Positions 29,154 to 37,783 of a stretch of DNA of 64,000 bases are shown here, piece after piece; within the stretch, counting starts at the first letter, position 1, and the number at the start of each line of letters is the position of its first letter. The notes under the pieces were generated by a model that was given only the letters and a program-made list of their open reading frames with translations, was not told the DNA's origin and did no database searches. The translations under genes and the position numbers were made by a program. This DNA comes from Shewanella colwelliana ATCC 39565. Its GTDB lineage: Bacteria; Pseudomonadota; Gammaproteobacteria; Enterobacterales; Shewanellaceae. The DNA lies in NCBI RefSeq assembly GCF_000518705.1, contig NZ_JAEC01000013.1, positions 107,558-171,557 of the forward strand, given 5' to 3'.

Positions 29154-30563
29154 ATGCAACATCTTGAAGCGCTTAAAGACTCTAAATATTGCTCATTGTG
29201 GCATGATCAAGACATTCGTCCAGATACCGTGCCGGCACTAAAGGAGGACGTTAATTGCGAACTCCTCATTGTTGGCGGCGGGTTTACCGGCCTTTGGGCT
29301 GCATTGCAGGCCAAAGAACGTAAAGCCGATGCCGACATTATTTTAATTGAGAAAACCTTTGTAGCCGATGGCGCTTCAGGGCGAAACGGTGGCTTTCTCA
29401 ATGCTAGCCTTGCCCACGGAGAAAACAATACAGAACATCATTTCCCTGGTGAGGCGCAGCGTCTAGAGGCACTAGGCCATCAAAATATGGCCGAGCTATT
29501 GGAAACATTGCAGCGTTACAATATCGATGCCCGTTATGAGCCTGTGGGCGATACCTGTGTCGCGACCAACCAAGGATCCGTTGAGCATTTACGTGAAGAG
29601 TATGACGAAGAGAAAGCCGCGGGCAAAGAGGTGATTTTTTACGATCAGCAGCAGATGCAAGCACAAGTAAATTCACCGACTTACCTTGCTGGTTTATGGT
29701 GCAAAGAGGGGCAGTCTGGCATTGTTGACCCAGCCAGATTATGTTGGGGGTTAAAGCGAGTCTTGCTTGAGTTAGGTGTTCGTATTTTTGAGAACACGCC
29801 ACTAGAGTCGGTCAAACCTCTGGGGCAGGACAAGATGCAAGCTCACTGCCTTGGGGGCAACATCACCAGCGACAAAGTGCTGATGGCCACCAATGCTTTT
29901 CACAACCCGATAGGTGCGATCAGACGTTCAGTGATCCCAGTATGGGATTATCAGCTAGCGACAGAGCCGCTTAATGACGCGCAGCTAGAGGCCATTGGTT
30001 GGCATAAAAGCCGTCACGCCATCAGTAACTATGCCAATATGTTTCACTATTATCGAATGACCCAAGATAACCGTATTACCTGGGGCGGTGGTGGGGCGGT
30101 GCGTTACTATTTTAATAATGGTACCGATATCGCGACCCAAGCGGATGTGCCTGCGCTGTTTGAGCAGTTGTCGAAAGAGTTTTTTGAGACTTTTCCGCAA
30201 CTCAAAGGGGTTAAGTTTAGCCATAGATGGAGCGGTATCATTGCCACCTCTACCCGTTTTTGTATGGTGCCAGGCGTGACCTATAACGGCCGTTTGGCCT
30301 GGGCGGTGGGGTACACAGGACTCGGTGTCGGTGCTTCGCGTTTTGGCGCGCGTATTGGAATTGAGCTACTGGGTTATCAGCCGAGTGATATTTTGCAGAT
30401 GCATTTTGTCACCAAGAAACCCATGCCGTGGGCACCAGAGCCATTTCGCTGGTTTGGCGTGAGGTATACACAAGATGCGTTAATTAAAGCTGATAGCCGT
30501 AATGGCGAACGCGGATTATGGCTGAAAATGTTAGATAAACTTAACTTAGGCTTTACCTGTTAA
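29154..30563 (+). CDS. FAD-dependent oxidoreductase, PuuB/OrdL-like
   Basis: 469 residues of the D-amino-acid oxidase (DAO) fold. The N-terminal dinucleotide loop is LLIVGGGFTGLWAALQAKE (about residues 35-55), followed by GRNGGFLNASLAHG. A C-terminal GYTGLGVGASRFGARIG segment closes the FAD site. Close relatives oxidise gamma-glutamylputrescine. It begins 66 bp after the aldehyde dehydrogenase and ends before a bidirectional terminator. The ligase (PuuA) and hydrolase (PuuD) of the full Puu pathway are not in this window, so substrate assignment is tentative. Confidence 0.85.
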   Translation: MQHLEALKDSKYCSLWHDQDIRPDTVPALKEDVNCELLIVGGGFTGLWAALQAKERKADADIILIEKTFVADGASGRNGGFLNASLAHGENNTEHHFPGEAQRLEALGHQNMAELLETLQRYNIDARYEPVGDTCVATNQGSVEHLREEYDEEKAAGKEVIFYDQQQMQAQVNSPTYLAGLWCKEGQSGIVDPARLCWGLKRVLLELGVRIFENTPLESVKPLGQDKMQAHCLGGNITSDKVLMATNAFHNPIGAIRRSVIPVWDYQLATEPLNDAQLEAIGWHKSRHAISNYANMFHYYRMTQDNRITWGGGGAVRYYFNNGTDIATQADVPALFEQLSKEFFETFPQLKGVKFSHRWSGIIATSTRFCMVPGVTYNGRLAWAVGYTGLGVGASRFGARIGIELLGYQPSDILQMHFVTKKPMPWAPEPFRWFGVRYTQDALIKADSRNGERGLWLKMLDKLNLGFTC

Positions 30564-30612
30564 GCCATGGTGAGAGACCGAACTGGATGTGAGACAGCTA
30601 TTTAAATGTCAT

Positions 30613-30642
30613 AAAAAAAACCACCGCTTAGCGGTGGTTTTT
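30613..30642. terminator. Bidirectional terminator between puuB-like gene and rdgC
   Basis: AAAAACCACCGC / GCGGTGGTTTTT with flanking A and T runs between convergent genes. Confidence 0.9.
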
Positions 30643-30657
30643 AGCAAATAATGGCTA

Positions 30658-31569
30658 TTATAAACTTTCTTCCAAGCCACCTAAGGCTTCAACCAAAGCG
30701 TTCATCAATGCGATAAGCTCGCTACCCATCAAGGCAAAGTCAGCATCGAGTCTAGCAAGTGGGTCTTCTGTGCCGACCTCATCGTTACCGGCTCTAAACT
30801 CTTCAGAAAACTTGAGGCGTTTAATGCTGGCATCTGATTGCAGCAAGAAGGCAATAGACTGTCCAAAGTGAAGCGCCAGCTTATGCACCTGTTTACCCAC
30901 TTCAAGGTGAGCCAATACTTCGTTTTCAGTAAGATCTTGCTGCTTAAAACGAACGATACCGCCTTCATCTGAGTCTGATTTTAGCTCTGCTTCATCTTGC
31001 ATTTCGAAGGGAGCAGGTGTGCTATTGTCTTTTAGCCATTCTGTCAATTGAGTTTCGATTGGTGTTTTGAAGCTCATTGGGATCACCGGCAGTGAACCGA
31101 GAGCTTTACGTAAAAGGGCCAATAGTTCTTCGGCTTTAGCGGCACTTGAGCTGTCGACTAAAATCATCTCAATTTCAGGCAAGATCAGTGCACTAATCTG
31201 ACTGCGACGAGAAAATGCACGTGGCAGTAGCGTAGTGGTTATCTCATCTTTTAAGGCGTCTTTCTCTTTTTTAGCCAGTTTACGGTCTTCTTCGGCTTCG
31301 ATTTGAGCGACTTTCTCTTCAAGAGCTTCTTTAACAACCTGTGATGGTAGGATTTTTTCTTCTTTGGTGGCACAAATTAGGTGTCTGTCACCAGCACTGT
31401 GTACGAGTGTATGGCCTAGTTTTCCAAGTGCTTTCGAAAAGCCGAATTTGCTAACGTCTTGGCTAGAACAGGGAGAAAAAGTAAAGTCTTCTAATGACGT
31501 CTCTAGCGCTTCAGTGTCGACAGAGAAAGGTTTATTAAAACGATATACAGTAAGATTTTTAAACCACAT
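30658..31569 (-). CDS. rdgC: Recombination-associated protein RdgC
   Basis: 303 residues, normal length. It starts [15 protein letters not shown], the strongly conserved N-terminus. RdgC forms a ring-shaped dimer that binds duplex DNA and restrains RecA-dependent recombination. The conserved [11 protein letters not shown] stretch (about residues 115-125) and the C-terminal [24 protein letters not shown] core are present. It is convergent with the puu-like cluster. Confidence 0.97.
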   Translation of the reverse strand: MWFKNLTVYRFNKPFSVDTEALETSLEDFTFSPCSSQDVSKFGFSKALGKLGHTLVHSAGDRHLICATKEEKILPSQVVKEALEEKVAQIEAEEDRKLAKKEKDALKDEITTTLLPRAFSRRSQISALILPEIEMILVDSSSAAKAEELLALLRKALGSLPVIPMSFKTPIETQLTEWLKDNSTPAPFEMQDEAELKSDSDEGGIVRFKQQDLTENEVLAHLEVGKQVHKLALHFGQSIAFLLQSDASIKRLKFSEEFRAGNDEVGTEDPLARLDADFALMGSELIALMNALVEALGGLEESL

Positions 31570-31669
31570 GATAGGCGCTCAATAGTAAATAAAGCCGCAG
31601 TGTAAGCCATTGTCGACCTCGGGTAAACCGCAATCGGTTAAGGTGTGTGTTGTAACAAAAAAGTCCCAA

Positions 31670-31698
31670 CTGTCATATTTCATTAAACTGTAATATTT
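31670..31698 (+). promoter_or_regulatory. Weak Pho-box-like repeats upstream of the porin gene
   Basis: CTGTCATATTT at 31670 and CTGTAATATTT at 31688 are near-identical 11-mers, but 18 rather than 11 bp apart. An intervening ATTTCATTAAA is exactly 11 bp before the second. This is a partial resemblance to PhoB half-sites. The rest of the 31570-31871 spacer holds no gene. Confidence 0.3.
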
Positions 31699-31871
31699 CT
31701 CATCATGCAGCTGTACCCCTTGATAGCCTTGGGTTTCGTCTTTCTCCGATTCTTTTTGGTTGTGCTTTTTACTTGGTTCATCAAATGCTGAAATAAAACT
31801 GCAACAAAAAAGTTGCAAACTTTCGGCCGTCCAAACCAATAACCAAGACGAATAAACGTCGAAAGGATTAA

Positions 31872-32822
31872 ATGATGAACGTTTTTTGTAAAACTCTACT
31901 TGCTTCTGCACTAGCCACTGCCACTTTAGCGTCTGCACAGGCTGCAGATCCATTGACTGTTTACGGAAAATTAAACGTAACAGCACAATCTAACGATGTT
32001 GACGGTGATGCAACGACGACGATTCAAAGTAATGCCTCACGTTTCGGTGTAAAGGGCGCTTTTGAACTAAGCAGCGCATTAGAAGCTTTTTATACTGTTG
32101 AGTATGAAGTTGATACTGGTGATGACGTAAAAGAAAACTTCAAGGCACGTAACCAATTTGTTGGCCTTAAAGGTAACTTTGGTGCGTTTTCCGTTGGTCG
32201 CAACGACACCATGCTTAAAATCTCACAAGGCAAAGTTGACCAATTCAATGACCTTTCAGGTGATTTAAAAAACCTATTTAAAGGCGAAAACCGTATCGAG
32301 CAAACGGCTACTTATATCACGCCTAACTTTAGCGGTTTCAAAATGGGTGTGACTTATGCCGCTGAAGGTGCAAGCTCACAGTATGCGCAAGATGGATTCA
32401 GCCTAGCGGCAATGTACGGTGATGCAAAATTGAAAAAGTCACCTATCTACGCCTCTATTGCTTATGATTCAGATGTAAAGGGTTACGAAGTGGTTCGTGC
32501 TACGGTTCAAGGTAAAGTGGCTGGACTAAAGCTAGGCGCTATGTATCAGCAGCAAGAAGAAACCTACAAAAAGACTGGTGAAGTGGTTGATGGTGCAGAC
32601 AGCAAGACGGGTTACCTGTTCAGCGCAGCTTACACCATTGATGCAATTGTGCTGAAAGCGCAGTACCAAGATATGGAAGACAAAGGCGATACATGGTCGG
32701 TGGGCGGTGATTACAAGCTAGGTAAGCCAACTAAGCTATTCGCGTTCTACACTAACCGCTCTATGGAAGGTGATAACAGCGATGACAAATTCTTCGGTTT
32801 AGGTCTAGAACACAAGTTCTAA
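31872..32822 (+). CDS. General-type outer-membrane porin
   Basis: 316 residues. A signal peptide ends at ASAQAAD; the mature chain begins PLTVYGKLNVTAQ, typical of the OmpC/OmpU-like Gram-negative porin family. It continues in alternating beta-strand pattern with RFGVKGAFELSSALEAFYTVEYE and GLKGNFGAFSVGRND, and ends in a terminal aromatic residue (GLEHKF) as needed for BAM insertion. It starts ATGATGAAC behind AAAGGA. Position between rdgC and phoB suggests phosphate control, but this is inferred. The start region is complementary to the four small RNAs described at 38996-39146 and 43042-43745. Confidence 0.92.
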   Translation: MMNVFCKTLLASALATATLASAQAADPLTVYGKLNVTAQSNDVDGDATTTIQSNASRFGVKGAFELSSALEAFYTVEYEVDTGDDVKENFKARNQFVGLKGNFGAFSVGRNDTMLKISQGKVDQFNDLSGDLKNLFKGENRIEQTATYITPNFSGFKMGVTYAAEGASSQYAQDGFSLAAMYGDAKLKKSPIYASIAYDSDVKGYEVVRATVQGKVAGLKLGAMYQQQEETYKKTGEVVDGADSKTGYLFSAAYTIDAIVLKAQYQDMEDKGDTWSVGGDYKLGKPTKLFAFYTNRSMEGDNSDDKFFGLGLEHKF

Positions 32823-32842
32823 ACAAGTTAAGTATTTGAATT

Positions 32843-32874
32843 AAAAAAGGAGGCCATAGGCCTCCTTTTTTATT
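32843..32874 (+). terminator. Terminator of the porin gene
   Basis: AAAAAAGGAGGCC ATA GGCCTCCTTTTTT stem with T run. Confidence 0.9.
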
Positions 32875-32883
32875 ATTTGTAAG

Positions 32884-32914
32884 TTTTATGACAAAAAGTG
32901 CCACTTTATGACAG
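32884..32914 (-). promoter_or_regulatory. Putative Pho box between porin and phoB (inverted orientation)
   Basis: On the minus strand the site reads CTGTCATAAAG, then TGGCACTTTT, then TTGTCATAAAA: two strong TGTCATAAA units about two helical turns apart with a degenerate unit between. It is 80 bp upstream of phoB. Orientation is opposite to phoB, so autoregulation is plausible but unproven. Confidence 0.45.
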
Positions 32915-32994
32915 TATGAGCGGGTATTTTCATATTTTTGTAATAAAACAGTCCAATAATAGAAGCGTGGGAATTCACTGATAGAAGATCGCAT

Positions 32995-33684
32995 ATGACT
33001 GCTAGGATATTGATAGTTGAAGATGAGCTGGCCATCCGAGAGATGTTAGCTTTTGTTTTAGAACAACATGGATTCACGACAACTACAGCAGAGGATTTTG
33101 ACTCAGCATTGGATATGTTGTCCGAGCCTTACCCAGATTTAGTATTACTCGATTGGATGTTCCCAGGAGGGAGCGGCATTCAGTTGGCGAAGAAGCTTCG
33201 CCAAAATGAGTATACCCGTCACATACCTGTCATCATGTTGACAGCCAGAGGCGAAGAGGAAGATAAGGTTAAGGGGCTAGAGGTTGGCGCCGATGACTAT
33301 ATCACTAAGCCATTCTCGCCTAAGGAGCTGGTGGCACGAATCAAAGCTGTGATGCGTCGTAGTGCGCCCACGGCATTAGAGGAGCCTATTGATGTGCAAG
33401 GACTTGTACTTGACCCAGTCAGTCACCGAGTGACTGTTGGTGAGCAAGTGCTCGACATGGGCCCGACAGAATTTCGCTTATTACACTTCTTCATGACACA
33501 TCCAGAGCGGGTGTATAGCCGAGAACAGTTATTGGATAACGTTTGGGGCACTAATGTCTACGTTGAAGACCGCACCGTTGATGTTCATATTCGCCGTTTA
33601 CGTAAGGCGGTTGAACCTTCCAATCACGATCGCCTCATTCAAACTGTCCGTGGGGCAGGTTACCGCTTCTCAACTCGGGTTTAG
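32995..33684 (+). CDS. phoB: Phosphate regulon response regulator PhoB
   Basis: 229 residues. The N-terminal receiver domain has the acidic pair in VEDE, the phospho-acceptor Asp in LLDWMFPG (about 54), and the switch Thr and Lys in MLTARGE and TKPFSP. An OmpR-type winged helix (about 130-229) has [16 protein letters not shown]. It is followed 65 bp later by phoR. It should activate the pstS gene downstream through the Pho box at 35170. Confidence 0.97.
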   Translation: MTARILIVEDELAIREMLAFVLEQHGFTTTTAEDFDSALDMLSEPYPDLVLLDWMFPGGSGIQLAKKLRQNEYTRHIPVIMLTARGEEEDKVKGLEVGADDYITKPFSPKELVARIKAVMRRSAPTALEEPIDVQGLVLDPVSHRVTVGEQVLDMGPTEFRLLHFFMTHPERVYSREQLLDNVWGTNVYVEDRTVDVHIRRLRKAVEPSNHDRLIQTVRGAGYRFSTRV

Positions 33685-33749
33685 CAAATTGGTAGGCACA
33701 GATAGCGATTTACGTTATCTTGTGCCCAATTGCTCACTATGGTTAAGCT

Positions 33750-35045
33750 ATGTTTGATTCATATTCAGGGTACCGGCTACTGACACGCTTGGTGATCTTT
33801 CTACTGCTCTGTCTTGCTGTTGGATTAATCGTCAATCATGTGCTGTTTGTGATGCTTCTTGGTAGCATTGGCCTACTGGTTTGGCACTATAAGCAGATCT
33901 CCCGACTTAACTTTTGGCTATGGCGCGATAAACGTCTGACACCGCCAAATGGCAGCGGCAGCTGGGAGGGAGTGTTCAATGGCATCTATCGTCTACAGGG
34001 TAAAAATCGTAAGCGAGTGTCTCAGTTAGCCAATCTATTAGCGCGTTTTAGACAAGGTGCCGAAGCCTTGCCTGATGCTGCCGTTGTGCTTGATTCCGAT
34101 AATAATATTGTTTGGTGTAATAAACTGGCGCAACTATTACTGGGGCTGGTTTGGCCGCAAGATAATGGTCAACGCATCGACAACCTTATTCGCGATCCCG
34201 ATTTCTCAAGCTACCTGAAACACGCCGACTTCAACGAGCCCTTTGAACTACCTGATGCGCAAAATGATGGCCGCGTGTTGGAGATTCGGATCATGGGGTA
34301 TGGATCGGGGCAACTGTTATTAATTGCCCGTGACATCACCCGAGTGCGCCAGCTCGAAGGGATGCGTAAAGAGTTTGTCGCGAATGTCTCTCATGAGCTC
34401 AAAACGCCGCTAACGGTATTACAAGGCTACCTTGAGATGATGCAGGGAATGGCTGAGCCTGGGTCTGCAAACGTTAAAGCCATGGAACAGATGCAGCAAC
34501 AAACCAACCGGATGCGCTCCATGGTTGAGCAGCTATTGGTGCTATCGCGTATTGAAGATGGCACAGGGGTCAACCTTGAAGCAAAGGTCAATATGACCCT
34601 GATCATGGATACCATTAAAGAGGAGGCCAATGCGCTAGCCTTAGGTCAATATATCCTTAAGGTGAGTTGTGAGCCGGGTTTAAATATCTATGGCAATGAG
34701 GTGCAACTGCGCAGTGCCTGTTCTAATTTGGTGTCAAACGCAATTCGTTATACGGAGCCCGGTGGCACCATTAGCATTAGCTGGCAGCGTGTTCCCCTTG
34801 GAGCGCAGTTTAGTGTGACGGATACGGGTGAGGGGATTGCTCCGCAACATTTAAGTCGACTGACAGAGCGTTTCTATCGTGTTGACAGTGCACGCTCTCG
34901 CCAAAGTGGCGGCACAGGGTTAGGCTTGGCAATTACTAAACATGCCTTAAGTCATCACCAAAGCGAGCTTAATATTACTAGCCAGCTTGGCAAAGGCAGT
35001 TGTTTTAGCTTTACCATCCCACCGCACTTAATTGATGAGTCATAA
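33750..35045 (+). CDS. phoR: Phosphate regulon sensor histidine kinase PhoR
   Basis: 431 residues. Two N-terminal membrane helices (about 10-45) with almost no periplasmic loop, then a charged cytoplasmic region and a PAS domain (about 95-190) as in PhoR proteins. The H-box is FVANVSHELKTPLTV (His about 213). Later come the N-box NLVSNAIRY, G1 DTGEGI and G2 GGTGLGLAI of the ATPase domain. In known systems the signal is relayed from the Pst transporter through PhoU, neither of which is linked here. A terminator follows at about 35074. Confidence 0.97.
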   Translation: MFDSYSGYRLLTRLVIFLLLCLAVGLIVNHVLFVMLLGSIGLLVWHYKQISRLNFWLWRDKRLTPPNGSGSWEGVFNGIYRLQGKNRKRVSQLANLLARFRQGAEALPDAAVVLDSDNNIVWCNKLAQLLLGLVWPQDNGQRIDNLIRDPDFSSYLKHADFNEPFELPDAQNDGRVLEIRIMGYGSGQLLLIARDITRVRQLEGMRKEFVANVSHELKTPLTVLQGYLEMMQGMAEPGSANVKAMEQMQQQTNRMRSMVEQLLVLSRIEDGTGVNLEAKVNMTLIMDTIKEEANALALGQYILKVSCEPGLNIYGNEVQLRSACSNLVSNAIRYTEPGGTISISWQRVPLGAQFSVTDTGEGIAPQHLSRLTERFYRVDSARSRQSGGTGLGLAITKHALSHHQSELNITSQLGKGSCFSFTIPPHLIDES

Positions 35046-35073
35046 AGCGGCTTAAGCAAGGCTTCAATTTTAT

Positions 35074-35103
35074 GAGCCGTCTATTGTAGACGGCTTTTTT
35101 ATT
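35074..35103 (+). terminator. Terminator of phoBR
   Basis: GAGCCGTCTA TTG TAGACGGCTTTTTT hairpin. Confidence 0.9.
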
Positions 35104-35169
35104 GCAAAAACACGACAGTTTGCGGTGATAAGCGAATAAAATTAGCCGAAAAAGCGGTTTTCGTGGCCT

Positions 35170-35213
35170 TTGTCATCTAAGTGTCACATCACAGTCATAG
35201 ACTTGTCACTGTA
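35170..35213 (+). promoter_or_regulatory. Four-unit Pho box upstream of pstS
   Basis: Four contiguous 11-mers: TTGTCATCTAA, GTGTCACATCA, CAGTCATAGAC, TTGTCACTGTA. Each keeps GTCA at positions 3-6, exactly 11 bp apart, matching the PhoB half-site (CTGTCAT plus an A/T-rich tail). A possible -10, GATACT, is at 35220-35225, the placement expected when PhoB replaces the -35 contact. Confidence 0.85.
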
Positions 35214-35279
35214 GCGATTGATACTGGCTGCAACTTAAATGAAGCAAGTAAGCAAATCAGCTTAACACTGGAGCAAAGA

Positions 35280-36251
35280 ATGAAACTTAAACAGCTTGTC
35301 GGTGCGGTGAGTTTAACAGCCGCTAGTGTATTTTCTGCAGCCGCGATGGCAGCACTTGATCCATCACTGCCAACTTATGAAAAAAGCAGTGGCGTATCGG
35401 GTAACCTTTCTTCTGTAGGTTCAGATACCTTAGCCAACATGATGACACTTTGGGCTGAAGAATATAAAGAGATGTATCCAAACGTGAACATCCAAATTCA
35501 AGCAGCGGGTTCTTCTACAGCGCCACCATCATTGACTGAAGGGACATCTCAGTTTGGACCAATGAGCCGCAAGATGAAGCCAAACGAAGTTGAAGCCTTT
35601 GAAAAACATTACGGTTATCAGCCTACTGCGATCCGTGTTGCGATTGATGCACTAGCGGTATTTGTACACAAAGACAACCCAATCCAAGGCCTAAGCATCG
35701 AGCAGATCGATGGCATCTTCTCTGCAACACATAAGTGTGGCGGTAGCGATGTACAACGTTGGGGTGATGTTGGTCTAGAAGGCGGCTGGTCTGCTAAAGA
35801 TGTGCAGCTATACGGTCGTAACTCAGTATCGGGTACTTATGGCTACTTCAAGAAGAAAGCCCTATGTAAAGGCGACTTCAAAGCCAACGTAAACGAGCAA
35901 CCAGGTTCTGCATCAGTGGTGCAGTCTGTATCGCAGTCACTTAACGCTATTGGTTATTCGGGTATCGGTTATAAGACTGCTGGCGTAAAAGCCGTTGCTA
36001 TCTCTAAGAAAGGTGATAAGTTCATCGACGCAACAGCGGCTAACGCTGCAGACGGTAGCTACCCACTATCACGTTACCTATACGTTTATGTGAACAAGCA
36101 CCCTAACAAAGACCTAGCACCGCTAGAGCGTGAGTTCCTTCGCTTTGTGCTATCAAAGCAGGGGCAGCAAATTGTTGAAAAAGATGGTTATGTGCCGCTA
36201 CCTCGCAGCGTCACTGCAAAAGATTTAGAGAAAGCTGGCATTCGCCTGTAA
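35280..36251 (+). CDS. pstS: Periplasmic phosphate-binding protein PstS-like
   Basis: 323 residues. ATG 35280 follows GGAG; a longer in-frame version would start inside the Pho box and is rejected. The signal peptide ends at SAAAMAALD. The ligand segment [17 protein letters not shown], the [11 protein letters not shown] loop and the [16 protein letters not shown] segment match the phosphate-binding PstS family of the SphX/PBP-like-2 type. No pstCAB or phoU follows; the gene ends in a terminator. It probably serves a transporter encoded elsewhere, or acts as a free-standing phosphate scavenger. Control by PhoB is nearly certain from the upstream box. Confidence 0.93.
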   Translation: MKLKQLVGAVSLTAASVFSAAAMAALDPSLPTYEKSSGVSGNLSSVGSDTLANMMTLWAEEYKEMYPNVNIQIQAAGSSTAPPSLTEGTSQFGPMSRKMKPNEVEAFEKHYGYQPTAIRVAIDALAVFVHKDNPIQGLSIEQIDGIFSATHKCGGSDVQRWGDVGLEGGWSAKDVQLYGRNSVSGTYGYFKKKALCKGDFKANVNEQPGSASVVQSVSQSLNAIGYSGIGYKTAGVKAVAISKKGDKFIDATAANAADGSYPLSRYLYVYVNKHPNKDLAPLEREFLRFVLSKQGQQIVEKDGYVPLPRSVTAKDLEKAGIRL

Positions 36252-36265
36252 GCTTTATTCTAAGT

Positions 36266-36296
36266 AAAAAAGGCCTCCTCGGAGGCCTTTTTTGTC
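36266..36296 (+). terminator. Terminator of pstS
   Basis: AAAAAAGGCCTCC TC GGAGGCCTTTTTTG hairpin. Confidence 0.9.
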
Positions 36297-36722
36297 TTCA
36301 AATGAAGACGACATTTTTGTTTGAGTAGCGTTTGGCTGCATCGTATTTGGCGATGGCCGCTTAACAAAAAAGATGCTGTTTTCGATACCCTCAGCTGCAT
36401 CTATACTGGGGTATTCAATTTCTTCGATTTAGCTTCACTTGATACGAGTAATGAGTAACAACACTTATTTTGTCCAAAACCTTTCCATAGGGTCAGATAA
36501 CTCGGTGTAGGTACGGCTGTGACCATATGATCACGACATTTGGCATCTATGTGCTTCAGCTTCTGCAAGCCATTAGTCACAATGAAGGTTAACGCTAGCA
36601 TCAGCCAATTGAATACAAAATGAAGCTAAATTAAAGGTTTTCATTAAAATAGTTATTGCTGCGTCAGATTTTGTCGTAGGTAGCGGTTATGCTGGTGGCA
36701 CAAAGAATTATGAGAAGCTTTG
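36297..36722. other. Spacer between pstS and the WYL regulator
   Basis: About 425 bp. A 66-codon minus-strand frame at 36401-36601 has no ribosome site and no recognisable sequence, so I do not call it. No promoter of confident quality was found for the WYL gene. Confidence 0.5.
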
Positions 36723-37751
36723 ATGCAAACGAATATCCAGCGCCAGCTTGCTATGCTAGAGCAAATCCCTCGCCACCCTCGTCGAATTACCGCAAATGCT
36801 ATTGCCGACCGGTTACATAGTCGCGACTTCGATGTGGGCTTAAGAACCGTGCAAAGGGAATTGAAATCCATGTACGATATGGGGCTTTTTGGCCTTGTGC
36901 TCGATGACAGATGTAAACCGTTTGGCTGGTCGATTGCAGCGTGTTGGCGTGGCCTCAATTTGACCTTGATGGATCACCATATGGCACTGGCGTTTCATAC
37001 CCTAAAACACAGTGCCAGCCAGTTGCTACCACCGCAAAGTCTTAAACAACTTACGCCCTATTTTGAACGCGCAGATCAAGTGCTTGCCAGTGATCCAGAA
37101 AATCCTTGGTTGTACTGGGCATGTCGGGTTGCGCAATTACCTGAACCTTTTCCCTATATCTGCGCCGAGCCAGATCCAAAATCGTTTGAAACCATTCAAG
37201 AGGCCTTATTACATAAGCGCCAAATAGCCTGTCAAATCAAGCGGGTTATCAAAGGTAAAAGTTACTGGATTGACTATATGCCGCTCAATCCTGAGGGGAT
37301 CAAAATATCCAATGGTGTGGTGTTACTGGCGTTTACTATCGGCGAGTTTGATTCAAGGCGTTATGTACGCTCGATTGACTTATTGCGCGATATCCAGCTG
37401 CTCGATACCCCGGCCATTACCAGAGATGATTTTGATATCGCCCATAGTGGAATCGCCAATACAGCGGAGTTAATTGATATCGAGTTACGTTTTACGCCAT
37501 CGGCAAACTTTATTTTGAGTAATGCCAAGTTAAGTGAAAACCAAGATGTTGAGCAATTGCAAGATGGTCGCTATCGCGTCACAGCGAGTGTTAAGGACAC
37601 CCCCAGGTTTAGGGCGTTTCTGTGGGAACTGGCAGACAACGTTGAGATTGTTGCTCCACTCAAGCTAAGAGCCCATTTCACGCGATTAATCAGTAAAGTC
37701 AGTAGCCAATATCAAACTGTTACGACTAAGTCTGTCGCAGCCACAAGTTAA
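36723..37751 (+). CDS. WYL-domain transcriptional regulator
   Basis: 342 residues from ATG 36723 (the TTG one codon earlier is less likely). The N-terminal DeoR-like winged helix-turn-helix (about 5-65) contains RRITANAIADRL and GLRTVQRELKSM as recognition helix. A central WYL/YafY-type domain follows (about 165-235), but the signature tripeptide is replaced by VLL in NGVVLLAF. A C-terminal WCX-like extension ends the protein. WYL proteins are ligand-sensing regulators, often next to the genes they control. An FtsZ-like gene follows 32 bp later with a strong SD, so the two are almost certainly one operon. Confidence 0.85.
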   Translation: MQTNIQRQLAMLEQIPRHPRRITANAIADRLHSRDFDVGLRTVQRELKSMYDMGLFGLVLDDRCKPFGWSIAACWRGLNLTLMDHHMALAFHTLKHSASQLLPPQSLKQLTPYFERADQVLASDPENPWLYWACRVAQLPEPFPYICAEPDPKSFETIQEALLHKRQIACQIKRVIKGKSYWIDYMPLNPEGIKISNGVVLLAFTIGEFDSRRYVRSIDLLRDIQLLDTPAITRDDFDIAHSGIANTAELIDIELRFTPSANFILSNAKLSENQDVEQLQDGRYRVTASVKDTPRFRAFLWELADNVEIVAPLKLRAHFTRLISKVSSQYQTVTTKSVAATS

Positions 37752-37783
37752 GCTTCTAGGTACAAATCCAAGGAGGTTAGCTA

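Noticed and set aside
36401..36601. 66-residue minus-strand frame between pstS and the WYL gene
   Set aside because: No ribosome site, no recognisable domain, no signal peptide; probably chance.
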